From an uncultured Clostridia bacterium (GTDB lineage Bacteria; Bacillota; Clostridia; UBA1381), in the NCBI GenBank assembly GCA_947591315.1, contig CANQDD010000005.1, forward strand, positions 1 through 64,000: a DNA stretch of 64,000 nucleotides, given 5' to 3'. The translations under genes and the position numbers were made by a program. Positions 40,567-50,974 of this stretch are shown here, in pieces. The stretch's first letter is position 1. The number at the start of each line of letters is the position of its first letter. The notes beneath the pieces are model-generated. The model was given only the letters and a program-made list of their open reading frames with translations, made no database searches and had not been told where the DNA came from.

Positions 40567-42021
40567 TTATTTCATCAAATATTCGTCAACCGCAGCCGCG
40601 GCTTCTCTGCCCTCGCGTATCGCCCAGACGACAAGGCTCTGTCCCCTGCGGCAGTCGCCGGCGGCAAACACTCCTCTAAGGCTCGTCTTGTGGTCGGTTT
40701 CCTTCGCGCTTATGTTGCTTCTCGCGTCGGTTTCAAGCGTAAGCTGACGGAGTAAGTCCTGTTCAGGCCCCAAAAAGCCCATCGCGATAAGCACAAGCTC
40801 GCAGTCGCGCACCTGTTCCGTTCCCTTTACGGGTACGGGCGATCCCGTTGACCAGTCGACCTGCACGGTATGCACCGCCTTGACGCGTCCCTTTTCGTCG
40901 CCCTCGATTTTCGTTACCGTGGTGGTGTACTCGCGCGGATCGTGACCGTAAAGCTCTATCGCTTCCTCCTGACCGTAATCCGTCTTTTTAACTCTGGGCC
41001 ATTCGGGCCACGGGTTATTCGGAAGTCTGTTCTCCGACATTTCGGGCATGATCTCAAGCTGTGTAACGCTCCTGCAGCCGTGGCGGATCGACGTGCCCAC
41101 GCAGTCCGTGCCCGTGTCGCCGCCGCCTATCACGATAACGTTTTTTCCCTCAGCGCTTATGTACTTTCTGTCCTCAAGCTTGCTGTCCAAAAGGCTCTTT
41201 GTGTTGGCTTTCAAAAAGTCAACGGCGTAATGCACGCCCTTTAAGTCCGCGCCGGGGACGGTGAGCGGTCTCGGATTTGCCGCGCCGGTGCAGAGCACTA
41301 CCGCGTCAAATTCGTTTACGAGCTTTACAGCCGGATAGTTCTTGCCTATCTCGGAGTTTAAGCGGAACGTAACGCCCTCCTTCTGCATGAGGTCTACGCG
41401 TCTTTGTACCACGGATTTGTCGAGTTTCATATTCGGTATGCCGTACATCAGAAGTCCGCCGGCTCTGTCCTCGCGCTCAAACACCGTTACGCGGTGTCCC
41501 ATTTGGTTGAGCATATCGGCAGCCGCAAGACCGGAAGGCCCGCTTCCGACTACCGCGACGCGCTTTTCCGTCGATTTTTCGGGTATGCGCGGCACGACCT
41601 TGCCCTCGGCAAACATTGTGTCTATTATGTGGCACTCGATGTTTCTCACCGTTACAGCCGGATCGTGCATACCGAGTGTGCATGAACCCTCGCAAAGCGC
41701 CGGGCACACGCGTCCCGTAAATTCAGGGAAGCTGCTTGTGAGCGATAATCGTCTGTACGCTTCCTCAATGTTGCCTTGGTACACGAGGTCGTTCCACTCA
41801 GGGATAAGGTTGTTCAGCGGACAGCCTATCGACGTGCGTCCGACCTGCACTCCCGCGTGGCAGAACGGTATTCCGCAGTCCATGCAGCGCGCGCCCTGCA
41901 AACGCAGCTTTTCTATGTCAAAATGCGTGTGAAATTCGTCCCAGTCCTTTATTCTCTCCTTCGGAGGTCTGTCCGCCGGGAGCTGTCTTTCATATTCCAA
42001 AAATCCTGTCGGTTTTCCCAT
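40567..42021 (-). CDS. gltD: Glutamate synthase small subunit
   Basis: CMDCGIPFCH, VAVVGSGPSGLAAADMLN, VIGGGDTGTDC. Confidence 0.94.
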   Translation of the reverse strand: MGKPTGFLEYERQLPADRPPKERIKDWDEFHTHFDIEKLRLQGARCMDCGIPFCHAGVQVGRTSIGCPLNNLIPEWNDLVYQGNIEEAYRRLSLTSSFPEFTGRVCPALCEGSCTLGMHDPAVTVRNIECHIIDTMFAEGKVVPRIPEKSTEKRVAVVGSGPSGLAAADMLNQMGHRVTVFEREDRAGGLLMYGIPNMKLDKSVVQRRVDLMQKEGVTFRLNSEIGKNYPAVKLVNEFDAVVLCTGAANPRPLTVPGADLKGVHYAVDFLKANTKSLLDSKLEDRKYISAEGKNVIVIGGGDTGTDCVGTSIRHGCRSVTQLEIMPEMSENRLPNNPWPEWPRVKKTDYGQEEAIELYGHDPREYTTTVTKIEGDEKGRVKAVHTVQVDWSTGSPVPVKGTEQVRDCELVLIAMGFLGPEQDLLRQLTLETDARSNISAKETDHKTSLRGVFAAGDCRRGQSLVVWAIREGREAAAAVDEYLMK

Positions 42022-42039
42022 TGTAATCAGCCTCCTTCC

Positions 42040-45000
42040 TTACGCCGCTTCTATCTTCTTACCGGTCACGTTCTCGAACGCCATGAGCATCGCCGTGTCG
42101 CGGTCTGTGCCCTTTGAAAGCTCGTCGTTAAGCACGGTTATGACCTTCTTGTAATCTCTCGGTATTACCTTTACGAAACGCTTTAACTCGCTCTCCCAGT
42201 TGTCGAGAATAAATTTCGCGACATCGCTTCCCGTGTAGCTGTAATGCTTTTCTATCATCGCGCGGAGCGTTTCCGCGTCCTTTTTGTCGGGCTTTTCAAG
42301 CAGCACAAGCTCCTTGTTGCAGTTTTTGTCAAGGCTCTTGTTTTTGTCGTACACGTAAGCCGTGCCGCCCGACATACCGGCGGCAAAGTTTCTGCCCGTC
42401 TCGCCTATAACCGCGACGCAGCCGCCCGTCATGTACTCGCAGCCGTGGTCGCCTATGCCCTCGACTACCGCCGTCATGCCGCTGTTGCGCACGCAGAAGC
42501 GTTCGCCGGCTATGCCGCGTATGTACGCCTCGCCCTTTATCGCGCCGTAGAACGCGACGTTGCCGATAATTACGTTCTCGCTCGGGTTAAACCGTGAATC
42601 GGCGGGAGGCACAACTATGATTTTACCGCCCGACAAGCCCTTTCCTATGTAGTCGTTGCTGTCGCCCTCAAGCTTAAGCGTCACGCCCGACGCGAGGAAC
42701 GCGCCGAAGCTCTGTCCCGCGCTGCCGACAAAGTGCAGCTTTATGCTGTCGTCGGGAAGTCCCTCCTCACCGTGTGCGCGCGTTATTTCGGACGACAGTA
42801 TCGTGCCCGTAACGCGGTCGATGTTCGTTATTTCAAGCTTCGCCTCAATCTTTTTACCGTCGTACACCGCGCCGCGGCATATACGCAGGAGCGTGTTCGC
42901 GTCAAGCGTTTTGCCGAGCTCGTGATCCTGATCAAGATTATGGTAACGCTCGAAGTCGTTGGAGCATATCTTCGGCTGGTACAGGAGCGACGACAAATCG
43001 ACTTCCTTTGCCTTCCAGTTGTCCTCTATCTTCTTCTGGTTCAGCCTCTCGACATGACCTATCATCTCATTCACGGTCTTTACGCCGATTTTCGCCATCC
43101 ACTCTCTTAAATCCTGCGCGATAAAGCGCATGAAGTTTTCGACGTACTCCGGCTTACCCGCGAAACGCTTGCGAAGCTTCGGGTTCTGCGTCGCCACGCC
43201 GACGGGGCACGTGTCAAGGTTACATACTCTCATCATTACACAGCCTATCGCAATCAGCGGTCCTGTCGCGAAGCCGAATTCCTCCGCGCCAAGCAGCGCG
43301 GCAACGGCTACGTCGCGTCCCGTAAGGAGCTTGCCGTCCGTTTCTATGACAACTCTGTTGCGGAGATTGTTCATAAGAAGCGCTTGATGCGTTTCGGCAA
43401 CGCCGAGCTCCCACGGGAGTCCGGCGTGTCTTACGCTCGTTCTCGGAGCCGCGCCCGTGCCGCCGTCATAGCCGGACACGAGTATTACGTCCGCGCGTCC
43501 CTTCGCGACGCCGACGGCGATCGTGCCGACGCCCGCCTCGGATACGAGCTTTACCGTCACGCGAGCGTCACGGTTCGCGTTTTTGAGGTCATGGATAAGC
43601 TGCGCCAAATCCTCTATCGAATATATGTCATGGTGCGGCGGGGGTGAAATGAGTCCCACGCCAGGCGTGGAGTGACGCGTTTTCGCTATCCACGGATAGA
43701 CCTTCGCGCCCGGAAGGTGTCCGCCCTCGCCCGGCTTTGCGCCCTGCGCCATTTTTATTTGTATTTCCTTCGCGTTGTTCAGGTAGTTTATATGTACTCC
43801 GAATCTTCCCGATGCGACCTGTTTTATCGCGGAGCAGCGCAGATCGCCGTTTTCGTCGGGTGTGAAGCGTTCTCTGTCCTCACCGCCCTCACCGCTGTTT
43901 GACTTTCCGCCCAAGCGGTTCATGGCTATGGCGAGACACTCGTGCGCCTCCTTACTGATTGAGCCGTACGACATCGCGCCGGTCTTAAAGCGCTTTACTA
44001 TGCTTTCAACGCTCTCAACCTCGTCTATCGCGATAGGCTTGTCGATTGTGTTTATGTCGAGCATACCGCGTATCGTGCATTGGTGCTGTCTGTGCGAGTC
44101 CATTTCGGCTGCGTATTCCTTGTAAAGCTTGTAGTCACCGGTTCGGCAGGCTCTCTGCAGCTTGTATATGCTTTCGGGGTTGAACATGTGGTACTCGCCC
44201 TTTGCGCGCCACTTATGCTCGCCGCCCGACTTTAGCGCTTTTTTACCCGTAACCTTGTCGAACGCTTCCTTGTGGCGAAGCAGCGCCTCCTTTTGTATAT
44301 GACCGAGACCTATACCGCCTATGCGCGTCGTGGTACCGGTAAAGTACTTTTCAACCACGCTTTCCGTAATACCGAGCGCCTCGAATATCTGTGCGCCCTG
44401 GTACGACTGGATCGTGGATATACCCATTTTCGACATTACCTTTACTATGCCGTGGGTGCAAGCGTCGTTAAACCGCTTTACGCCCTCGTCGTACGATACG
44501 CTTATGAGCTTCTGCTCGCACAATTCCTCTATCGCCTCGTACGCCATGTACGGGTTCACGCCGTTTACGCCGTAGCCTATGAGACACGCGAAATGATGCA
44601 CCTCGCGCGGCTCGCCAGTTTCGAGTACGATCGACGTTTTAATACGCGTACCCCTGCGGATAAGGTGGTGGTGAAGTCCCGACGCGGCAAGCAGTGCCGG
44701 TATCGGGGCTTTGTCCTTGCTCACGCCCTTGTCGGACAGAATTATTATGTTGTAGCCGTTCTCTATCGCGATGTCGGCAGCCTCGAATATTGTTTCGAGC
44801 GCAGCCTCCATATCGTCCTCGCGGCGCGTGCTGAACAGCATCGGTATCGTTATCGACTTAAAGCCTTCGAGGTCTATCGCACGCAGCTTTTGAAGCTCCT
44901 CGTTTGTGAGTATCGGGCTTAACGCTCTCACCTTGCGGCAGTTAAGCTCCGATGATGTGAGAAGGTTCTGCTCGCAGCCGAAAAGCGTGTAGGTGGACGT

Positions 45001-46737
45001 TACGATCTGCTCTCTTATCGCGTCGATAGGCGGGTTTGTTACCTGCGCGAAAAGCTGCTTAAAGTAGTTATACAAAAGCTGCGGCTTTTCTGACAGCACC
45101 GCAAGCGGTATATCCGTACCCATCGCGCCTATCGGATCGTCCGACTTTTCAACCATTTGGCGTATCGTCGCGTTGATTTCCTCCCACGTGTAGCCGAACG
45201 CCTTCTGACGCGTCAAAAGCGGCAGCTCGTCCTCGCCGTTTTCACGGTTCACAAACATATTTTCGAGCGCGATAAAGTTGCGGAGCATTAAATCCTCGTT
45301 CATGCTGCCCTTAGTAGTCGCCTTCAAATTATTTACAAGGTCGTGCCATGTGTCGCCCGTTTTGGACGTTTCGGCGGGCAGCTTGTCAAGCTCGGTGAGC
45401 GTCTGCTTTACCCACTTGCCGTAGGGCTTGTGCTGCGCCTCGTACTTTTTGATTTCCTCGTCGGAAATGATCTTGCCTTCCTTTGTGTCTATAAGGAGCA
45501 TCTTTGCGGGGCGAAGTCTCTCCTTCTTTATGATTTTTGCGCTGTCAATGTCGGTCACACCGACCTCGGACGAAAGTATGATCATATCATCGTCGGTAAG
45601 GTAGTAACGCGCGGGGCGGAGTCCGTTTCTGTCGAGCGTCGCGCCGACGTAGCGTCCGTCGGTGAACGCGACCGCAGCCGGTCCGTCCCACGGCTCGGTT
45701 ATGCAGGAATGGTACTCGTAAAACGACCTCATGTCCTTATCCATTTCGGTATTGTTCTCCCACGGTTCGGGTATCGTCATCATCACCGCGCGCGGAAGCG
45801 AGAAGCCGGAAAGGTGGAGGAACTGAAGGTAGTTGTCAAGCATAGCGCTGTCCGAGCCGTCCTCGTTTATTACGGGCAGGATTTTATCCATTTCACCCTC
45901 AAACTCCGGCGTCGCGAACATTCTTTCGCGCGCCTTTACCCAGTTTACGTTGCCGCGTATGGTGTTTATCTCGCCGTTGTGGATTATGTACCTGTTCGGG
46001 TGCGCCCTCTCCCACGACGGGAACGTATTCGTCGAGAATCGCGAATGTACGAGCGCGATCGCCGTTTCCATGTCCGCGTCCTTTAAGTCGAGGTAAAACT
46101 CGTTTACCTGGTCGGGCGTAAGCATGCCCTTGTAGACGATCGTGCGCGACGAGAGCGACGCAAAATAGAAATAACGGTCAGCGCCCGTTTTTCTTATGCG
46201 CTTTTCCGCGATTTTACCGATGATGTAGAGCTTTCTTTCAAAGTCCTCCTCGGTCATTTTATTTGTTTCCTTGCCGATGAATATCTGCAATATATGCGGC
46301 TTCGCCTCACGAGCGGTCTTGCCGATGCACTCACCGTAAACCGGCACTTCGCGCACGCCGAGCAGTTTCTGTCCCTCGCCCTCGATTATTTCGGCAAGGG
46401 TTTTGACGCTTTCGCTTCTCGTGTCCGCGTCGGGCGACAAAAACAGCATACCCACGCCGTAATCGCCCTTTTCCGGAAGGTCGATGTCCTCGTTGCGGCA
46501 CACCTTCTTAAAGAATGTATGCGGAAGCTGTATGAGTATGCCCGCGCCGTCGCCGGTATCGGGCTCGCTGCCGACGCCGCCTCGGTGCGCGAGGTTTTTT
46601 AAAATCTGTATCGCCTGGTTTATTATCTTGTGCGAGGTCTTACCCTTGATGTTTGCGATAAAGCCAATGCCGCACGCGTCATGCTCAAACTGCGGATCGT
46701 ACATTCCCTGTTTTTCGGGCAGTCCGTTATACTCCAT
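42040..46737 (-). CDS. gltB: Glutamate synthase large subunit
   Basis: 1565 aa; HDACGIGFIANIKGK N-terminal amidotransferase, FMN/3Fe-4S region CPVGVATQNPKLRKRF. Confidence 0.95.
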   Translation of the reverse strand: MEYNGLPEKQGMYDPQFEHDACGIGFIANIKGKTSHKIINQAIQILKNLAHRGGVGSEPDTGDGAGILIQLPHTFFKKVCRNEDIDLPEKGDYGVGMLFLSPDADTRSESVKTLAEIIEGEGQKLLGVREVPVYGECIGKTAREAKPHILQIFIGKETNKMTEEDFERKLYIIGKIAEKRIRKTGADRYFYFASLSSRTIVYKGMLTPDQVNEFYLDLKDADMETAIALVHSRFSTNTFPSWERAHPNRYIIHNGEINTIRGNVNWVKARERMFATPEFEGEMDKILPVINEDGSDSAMLDNYLQFLHLSGFSLPRAVMMTIPEPWENNTEMDKDMRSFYEYHSCITEPWDGPAAVAFTDGRYVGATLDRNGLRPARYYLTDDDMIILSSEVGVTDIDSAKIIKKERLRPAKMLLIDTKEGKIISDEEIKKYEAQHKPYGKWVKQTLTELDKLPAETSKTGDTWHDLVNNLKATTKGSMNEDLMLRNFIALENMFVNRENGEDELPLLTRQKAFGYTWEEINATIRQMVEKSDDPIGAMGTDIPLAVLSEKPQLLYNYFKQLFAQVTNPPIDAIREQIVTSTYTLFGCEQNLLTSSELNCRKVRALSPILTNEELQKLRAIDLEGFKSITIPMLFSTRREDDMEAALETIFEAADIAIENGYNIIILSDKGVSKDKAPIPALLAASGLHHHLIRRGTRIKTSIVLETGEPREVHHFACLIGYGVNGVNPYMAYEAIEELCEQKLISVSYDEGVKRFNDACTHGIVKVMSKMGISTIQSYQGAQIFEALGITESVVEKYFTGTTTRIGGIGLGHIQKEALLRHKEAFDKVTGKKALKSGGEHKWRAKGEYHMFNPESIYKLQRACRTGDYKLYKEYAAEMDSHRQHQCTIRGMLDINTIDKPIAIDEVESVESIVKRFKTGAMSYGSISKEAHECLAIAMNRLGGKSNSGEGGEDRERFTPDENGDLRCSAIKQVASGRFGVHINYLNNAKEIQIKMAQGAKPGEGGHLPGAKVYPWIAKTRHSTPGVGLISPPPHHDIYSIEDLAQLIHDLKNANRDARVTVKLVSEAGVGTIAVGVAKGRADVILVSGYDGGTGAAPRTSVRHAGLPWELGVAETHQALLMNNLRNRVVIETDGKLLTGRDVAVAALLGAEEFGFATGPLIAIGCVMMRVCNLDTCPVGVATQNPKLRKRFAGKPEYVENFMRFIAQDLREWMAKIGVKTVNEMIGHVERLNQKKIEDNWKAKEVDLSSLLYQPKICSNDFERYHNLDQDHELGKTLDANTLLRICRGAVYDGKKIEAKLEITNIDRVTGTILSSEITRAHGEEGLPDDSIKLHFVGSAGQSFGAFLASGVTLKLEGDSNDYIGKGLSGGKIIVVPPADSRFNPSENVIIGNVAFYGAIKGEAYIRGIAGERFCVRNSGMTAVVEGIGDHGCEYMTGGCVAVIGETGRNFAAGMSGGTAYVYDKNKSLDKNCNKELVLLEKPDKKDAETLRAMIEKHYSYTGSDVAKFILDNWESELKRFVKVIPRDYKKVITVLNDELSKGTDRDTAMLMAFENVTGKKIEAA

Positions 46738-46753
46738 TTACCTCAATCCTTTC

Positions 46754-46812
46754 AAAAAATAAGGCGCTCCAACAAACACGCATATATGTGCTTATTGAAA
46801 CGCCATTGTTTC
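46754..46812 (-). promoter_or_regulatory. gltB leader: ANTAR-type P1 hairpin overlapping an intrinsic terminator (attenuator)
   Basis: P1 UGAAAC-[AAUGGC]-GUUUCA (46796-46813) overlaps a 17-bp hairpin (46763-46804) followed by UUAUUUUUU. Confidence 0.65.
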
Positions 46813-46821
46813 ATCATATCA

Positions 46822-46850
46822 ATTATACCACCGTAACGCTGTTATGTCTA
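46822..46850 (-). promoter_or_regulatory. gltB promoter
   Basis: Minus strand TAGACA-N17-TATAAT. Confidence 0.7.
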
Positions 46851-46860
46851 CTGAGATATT

Positions 46861-48072
46861 TTACAAAATTGCCTTGATTTTTTCCATGGCTTTTATGGTA
46901 TTTTCCTTTGTCGAGAACGCCGTAAGTCTCACAAAGCCCTCGCCGCTCGGTCCGAAGCCGCTGCCCGGTGTCGTTACAACGCCCGCCTCGTCGAGGATTT
47001 TGTCGAAAAACTCCCACGACTTTAAGCCGTTCGGCGTTTTCGCCCATATGTAAGGCGCGTTTTCGCCGCCGTATACCGTAAGTCCCGCCTCGGTAAGCGC
47101 CGCGCGGATAATCTTCGCGTTTTCGAGGTAGTATGCGATCGCCTCCTTCGTCTCACGCTGACCGTCCTCACTGTAAACCGCCTCCGCCGCGCGCTGAATC
47201 ACGTAAGGCACGCCGTTAAACTTTGTGCACTGACGGCGGTTCCAAAGCGAGTTGAGCTCCGTACCGTCAATTTTAAGCGTGTGCGGCACAACGGTGTACG
47301 CGCAGCGCGTACCGGTAAAGCCCGCGGTCTTTGAAAAACTCCGAAACTCGATCGCGACTTCCTTCGCGCCCTCGATCTCGTATATGCTGTGGGGAACGTC
47401 GGGGTTTGTGATAAACGCCTCGTACGCGCTGTCGTAAAGTATTACCGCGCCGTTCTCCTTCGCGTACTCGACCCACGGCTTAAGCTGCTCTCTCGTCGCC
47501 GCAACGCCTGTCGGGTTATTCGGGAAACAGAGGTAGATAATGTCAACCTTTTCCTTCGGAAGCTCCGGCATAAATCCGTTTTCCTCGGTGCAGGGCATGT
47601 AGTAAAGGTTATTCCAATGCTCACCCACGTAGTCGCCCGCGCGTCCCGCCATCGCGTTCGTGTCAACGTACACGGGGTATACGGGATCGCACACCGCAAC
47701 CTTGTTGTCTACCGAGAAGATGTCGCCGATGTTGCCGCAGTCCGACTTCGCGCCGTCGGAGACGAATATTTCGCTTATGTCTATGTCGATACCGCGCGAC
47801 TTGTAGTCGCACTCGGCTATCTTCGAGCGCAGGAAATCGTAGCCCTGTTCGGGGCCGTAGCCGTGGAAGCCTTCGGCGGTACCCATTTCGTCAGCGGCAG
47901 CCTTCATAGCCTTTATAACCGCCGGCGCGAGCGGCTTTGTTACGTCGCCTATGCTCATTTTGATAAGCTCTCTGTCGGGGTGCGCCGCCGCGAATTCCTC
48001 CGCCTTGCGCGCTACCGTCGAAAAAAGATACGCTCCGGGGAGCTTTAAGTAATTGTCGTTTATCTTTGCCAT
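46861..48072 (-). CDS. dapL: LL-diaminopimelate aminotransferase
   Basis: [39 protein letters not shown]. Confidence 0.95.
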   Translation of the reverse strand: MAKINDNYLKLPGAYLFSTVARKAEEFAAAHPDRELIKMSIGDVTKPLAPAVIKAMKAAADEMGTAEGFHGYGPEQGYDFLRSKIAECDYKSRGIDIDISEIFVSDGAKSDCGNIGDIFSVDNKVAVCDPVYPVYVDTNAMAGRAGDYVGEHWNNLYYMPCTEENGFMPELPKEKVDIIYLCFPNNPTGVAATREQLKPWVEYAKENGAVILYDSAYEAFITNPDVPHSIYEIEGAKEVAIEFRSFSKTAGFTGTRCAYTVVPHTLKIDGTELNSLWNRRQCTKFNGVPYVIQRAAEAVYSEDGQRETKEAIAYYLENAKIIRAALTEAGLTVYGGENAPYIWAKTPNGLKSWEFFDKILDEAGVVTTPGSGFGPSGEGFVRLTAFSTKENTIKAMEKIKAIL

Positions 48073-48121
48073 TGTTATTTGTTCCTTTCATATATTGATT
48101 TGAATTTTTTACATTATTTGC

Positions 48122-48157
48122 GGGCGGCCGATGACCGCCCCTACGTGAGGCCCCCTA
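48122..48157. repeat. Dispersed hairpin repeat copy B
   Basis: gggcggccgatgaccgcccctacg identical to 34638..34661, continuing tgaggcccccta whose complement is found at about 57140. Confidence 0.85.
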
Positions 48158-49000
48158 TCCTACCTCAATTTCCCCGTCGAATACAAACGCGGCGGGACCG
48201 GTCATATACACTGCGTTTTCGTTTTCATCGTACTTTATATGCAGCGTGCCGCCCAGAAGAACGAGGTCAGCCTCATTATCCGTAAGACCGTTCAAATACG
48301 CCGCGACAAGCGTCGCGCACGCGCCCGTGCCGCAGGCAAGCGTCTCACCCGCTCCGCGCTCCCACACGCGCATCTTTATCGTGCGCCTGTCAACTATCTG
48401 CGCAAACTCGGTGTTTATGCGCTTCGGGAACAGCTTGTGATTTTCAAAATGCGGCCCGATTTTCTCTATTTCGAGACTGTCCGTATCGTCAATAAAAGTC
48501 ACGGCATGAGGGTTGCCCATTGACACGCCCGTCACCTTGTACGTCCTGCCGAGAACCTCAACGTCCTCGCTTATAAACCGCTCCTTGTCGGAGTCGATCG
48601 GTATGTTCTTCGGCACAAGCTCCGGACTTCCCATGTTCACCGTCACACTCTCCACCCTGCCTTCTTTCACGTTCAGGTCGAGAATTTTTATTCCCGCGAG
48701 CGTTTCAAGCGTCACGCGCGTCTTATCGGTAAGTCCTCTGTCGTACACGTACTTACCGACGCAGCGTGTCGCGTTGCCGCACATTTCAGCCTGTGAGCCG
48801 TCGCTGTTGTACATGTCCATGCGGAAATCCGCCTTGTCGGACGGGCAAATCAAAACAAGACCGTCAGAGCCTATTCCGAAATGGCGGTCGCTTACCTTTT
48901 TCGCGGTCGCGTTTATGTCCTCCACTTTTTCCTCAAAGCAGTTGACGTATATGTAGTCGTTGCCCGCGCCGTGCATTTTTGTGAATTTGAATTTATTCAT
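48155..49000 (-). CDS. dapF: Diaminopimelate epimerase
   Basis: FTKMHGAGNDYIYVN, MCGNATRCVGKYVYD, ACGTGACAT. Confidence 0.95.
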   Translation of the reverse strand: MNKFKFTKMHGAGNDYIYVNCFEEKVEDINATAKKVSDRHFGIGSDGLVLICPSDKADFRMDMYNSDGSQAEMCGNATRCVGKYVYDRGLTDKTRVTLETLAGIKILDLNVKEGRVESVTVNMGSPELVPKNIPIDSDKERFISEDVEVLGRTYKVTGVSMGNPHAVTFIDDTDSLEIEKIGPHFENHKLFPKRINTEFAQIVDRRTIKMRVWERGAGETLACGTGACATLVAAYLNGLTDNEADLVLLGGTLHIKYDENENAVYMTGPAAFVFDGEIEVG

Positions 49001-49022
49001 ATAACCACACCCCTGTGAATTT

Positions 49023-49547
49023 TTATATGCCTAATATCTGCCGCGCCGTATCTATAAATTTCGCGCCCGTGTCCATGCTTCGCTTTTGTATGAAGCGGTG
49101 AGCCGCTTCCTCCGTCATGGCGTGGTTCTCCATAAGATACGCCTTCGCGTTGTCTATTATCTGCTTTTCCTCGTCGGTTCGCTGTCTGCGGTGCTTTGTC
49201 CGCTCTATCATTCCGACAAAGGTTTCTATCGCGTTTAACAGTATCTGCCGGTTTATCGGCAGCGTCACAACAAATATATCCTGATTGTATATATCGGAGC
49301 TGTGCTCGGCTTTTACGATGCTTATAAGCTTGTGTCTGCCCTCTATATCCTCGTACACCTCGTCAGCCACGCCGTCGGGCAGCTTGTAACCCATAATTAT
49401 AAGCGTTTCGTCCATGCCTGACAATGTACGTATCAGCTCCGCTCTCGAACGGCACACGGCGCACACGTCGTAGCCGCTCGCGTCGAGCATTCTTCTTATT
49501 TTTTCCGCCGTTTCGACGCGCGAAAAGGCGAGCGCTATACGCCTCAC
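49023..49547 (-). CDS. Response-regulator-like protein with C-terminal ANTAR domain
   Basis: Degenerate receiver then DEEKQIIDNAKAYLMENHAMTEEAAHRFIQKRSMDTGAKFIDTARQIL (ANTAR). Confidence 0.88.
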   Translation of the reverse strand: MRRIALAFSRVETAEKIRRMLDASGYDVCAVCRSRAELIRTLSGMDETLIIMGYKLPDGVADEVYEDIEGRHKLISIVKAEHSSDIYNQDIFVVTLPINRQILLNAIETFVGMIERTKHRRQRTDEEKQIIDNAKAYLMENHAMTEEAAHRFIQKRSMDTGAKFIDTARQILGI

Positions 49548-49579
49548 CGTATACCACCTCCATTACAATATTATTTTAA

Positions 49580-50896
49580 TCAATATTGTATGAGGTAATT
49601 TTCCACTTCCCAGCTGTTTATCGTGCGGCGGTACGCGTCATATTCCTTCGCCTTGGCGTTGAGGTAGCTCGTCACAAATCTAGCGCCCAGAAGCTCCGTT
49701 ACGAACGCGGACTGCTTCGCTATTCTTATCGCTTCGTTAAGGCTTATCGGCAGCTTTCTTATACCGAGCGCCTCGCGCTCTCTGTCGGACAAAGTGTAAA
49801 TATTCACGTCAATTCCCGACTGAAGCTTTTCACAGTTCTTTATGCCCTCTATTCCCGCCTTCAGGCACGCGGCAACCGCAAGGTACGGGTTTGCCGTGGA
49901 GTCGGGCGAGCGCAGTTCAACATACGGCGCGCCGGTTTCCGCAGCTCTCGGTACGCGCACGAGCAGGCTTCTGTTGTTTTCCGACCACGAAATGTAGCAC
50001 GGAGCCTGGAAGCCCGGTATAAAGCGCTTGTAAGAATTTACGGTCGGGTTTGTAAGGCACGCCATGTCGGGCGTGTATTTTAAAAGTCCGGCTATAAACT
50101 GCTTCGCCGTTTCGGAGAGCTTCTCGTTTTCGGCGAACACATTTTCCCCGTCCTTCATCAGTGCCATTTTTAGGTGCATGCCGCTGCCCGCCACACCCTC
50201 TATGGGCTTCGGCATAAACGTCGCGTGAAGTCCGTTGCGCTTTGCGATTGTCTTTACGACGGTGCGGAAGGTAACGAGACGGTCGGCTGTTACGAGCGCG
50301 TCGTCGTGACGGAACGCGATCTCGTGCTGTCCGGGCGCTTTCTCGTGGTGCGACGTTTCTATTTTGTAGCCCATTTCCTCAAGTGTAAGGCATATTTCGC
50401 GGCGGCAGTTCTCGCCGTTGTCAAGCGGCGCAAGGTCGAGGTAGCCGGCATTGTCGTGCGGTTCGAGCGTCGGCACGCCGCGCTCGTCGGTATTGAACAG
50501 GAAAAACTCGCACTCGGGCCCTATTTCAAGCGTGTAACCCATGTCCGCGGCTTCCTTTATCACCTTTTGCAGAATGTATCGGGGATCGCTTTCAAGGCGT
50601 GTGCCGTCCGGCTTATACACATCGCATATAAAACGCGCAACCTTGCCCTGATGCGGTCTCCAAGGGAAAATCGCAAACGTGTCAAGGCACGGGCGCAGGT
50701 AAAGGTCGCTCTCCTCGACCGTTACAAAGCCGTCGATAAGAGAGCCGTCAAACATGCAGCGTCCGTCGAGCGCGTCCTCCAGCGCGGACGTGGTAATAGC
50801 GAGATTGCGCATATTGCCGAGTATGTCGGTAAACTGGAGACGGACAAAGCGCACGTCCTCTTCGTCTATTAATCTCAAAATATCCTGTTTGTCCAT
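49580..50896 (-). CDS. glnA: Type I glutamine synthetase
   Basis: VRLQFTDILGNMRNLAI, GPECEFFLF, PGQHEIAFRHDDAL, GSGMHLKMALM. Confidence 0.95.
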   Translation of the reverse strand: MDKQDILRLIDEEDVRFVRLQFTDILGNMRNLAITTSALEDALDGRCMFDGSLIDGFVTVEESDLYLRPCLDTFAIFPWRPHQGKVARFICDVYKPDGTRLESDPRYILQKVIKEAADMGYTLEIGPECEFFLFNTDERGVPTLEPHDNAGYLDLAPLDNGENCRREICLTLEEMGYKIETSHHEKAPGQHEIAFRHDDALVTADRLVTFRTVVKTIAKRNGLHATFMPKPIEGVAGSGMHLKMALMKDGENVFAENEKLSETAKQFIAGLLKYTPDMACLTNPTVNSYKRFIPGFQAPCYISWSENNRSLLVRVPRAAETGAPYVELRSPDSTANPYLAVAACLKAGIEGIKNCEKLQSGIDVNIYTLSDREREALGIRKLPISLNEAIRIAKQSAFVTELLGARFVTSYLNAKAKEYDAYRRTINSWEVENYLIQY

Positions 50897-50925
50897 GACA
50901 GCACATTCCTTTCTTTCCCGTTCTT

Positions 50926-50968
50926 CAAAAAAAGCGCTTCTTCACCACCGAAGAAACACCTTTGCTTC
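50926..50968 (-). promoter_or_regulatory. glnA leader: ANTAR-type P1 hairpin overlapping an intrinsic terminator (attenuator)
   Basis: P1 GAAGC-[AAAGGU]-GUUUC (50953-50968); competing 13-bp hairpin with GGUGGU loop (50931-50962) then U7. Confidence 0.68.
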
Positions 50969-50974
50969 GCATTT

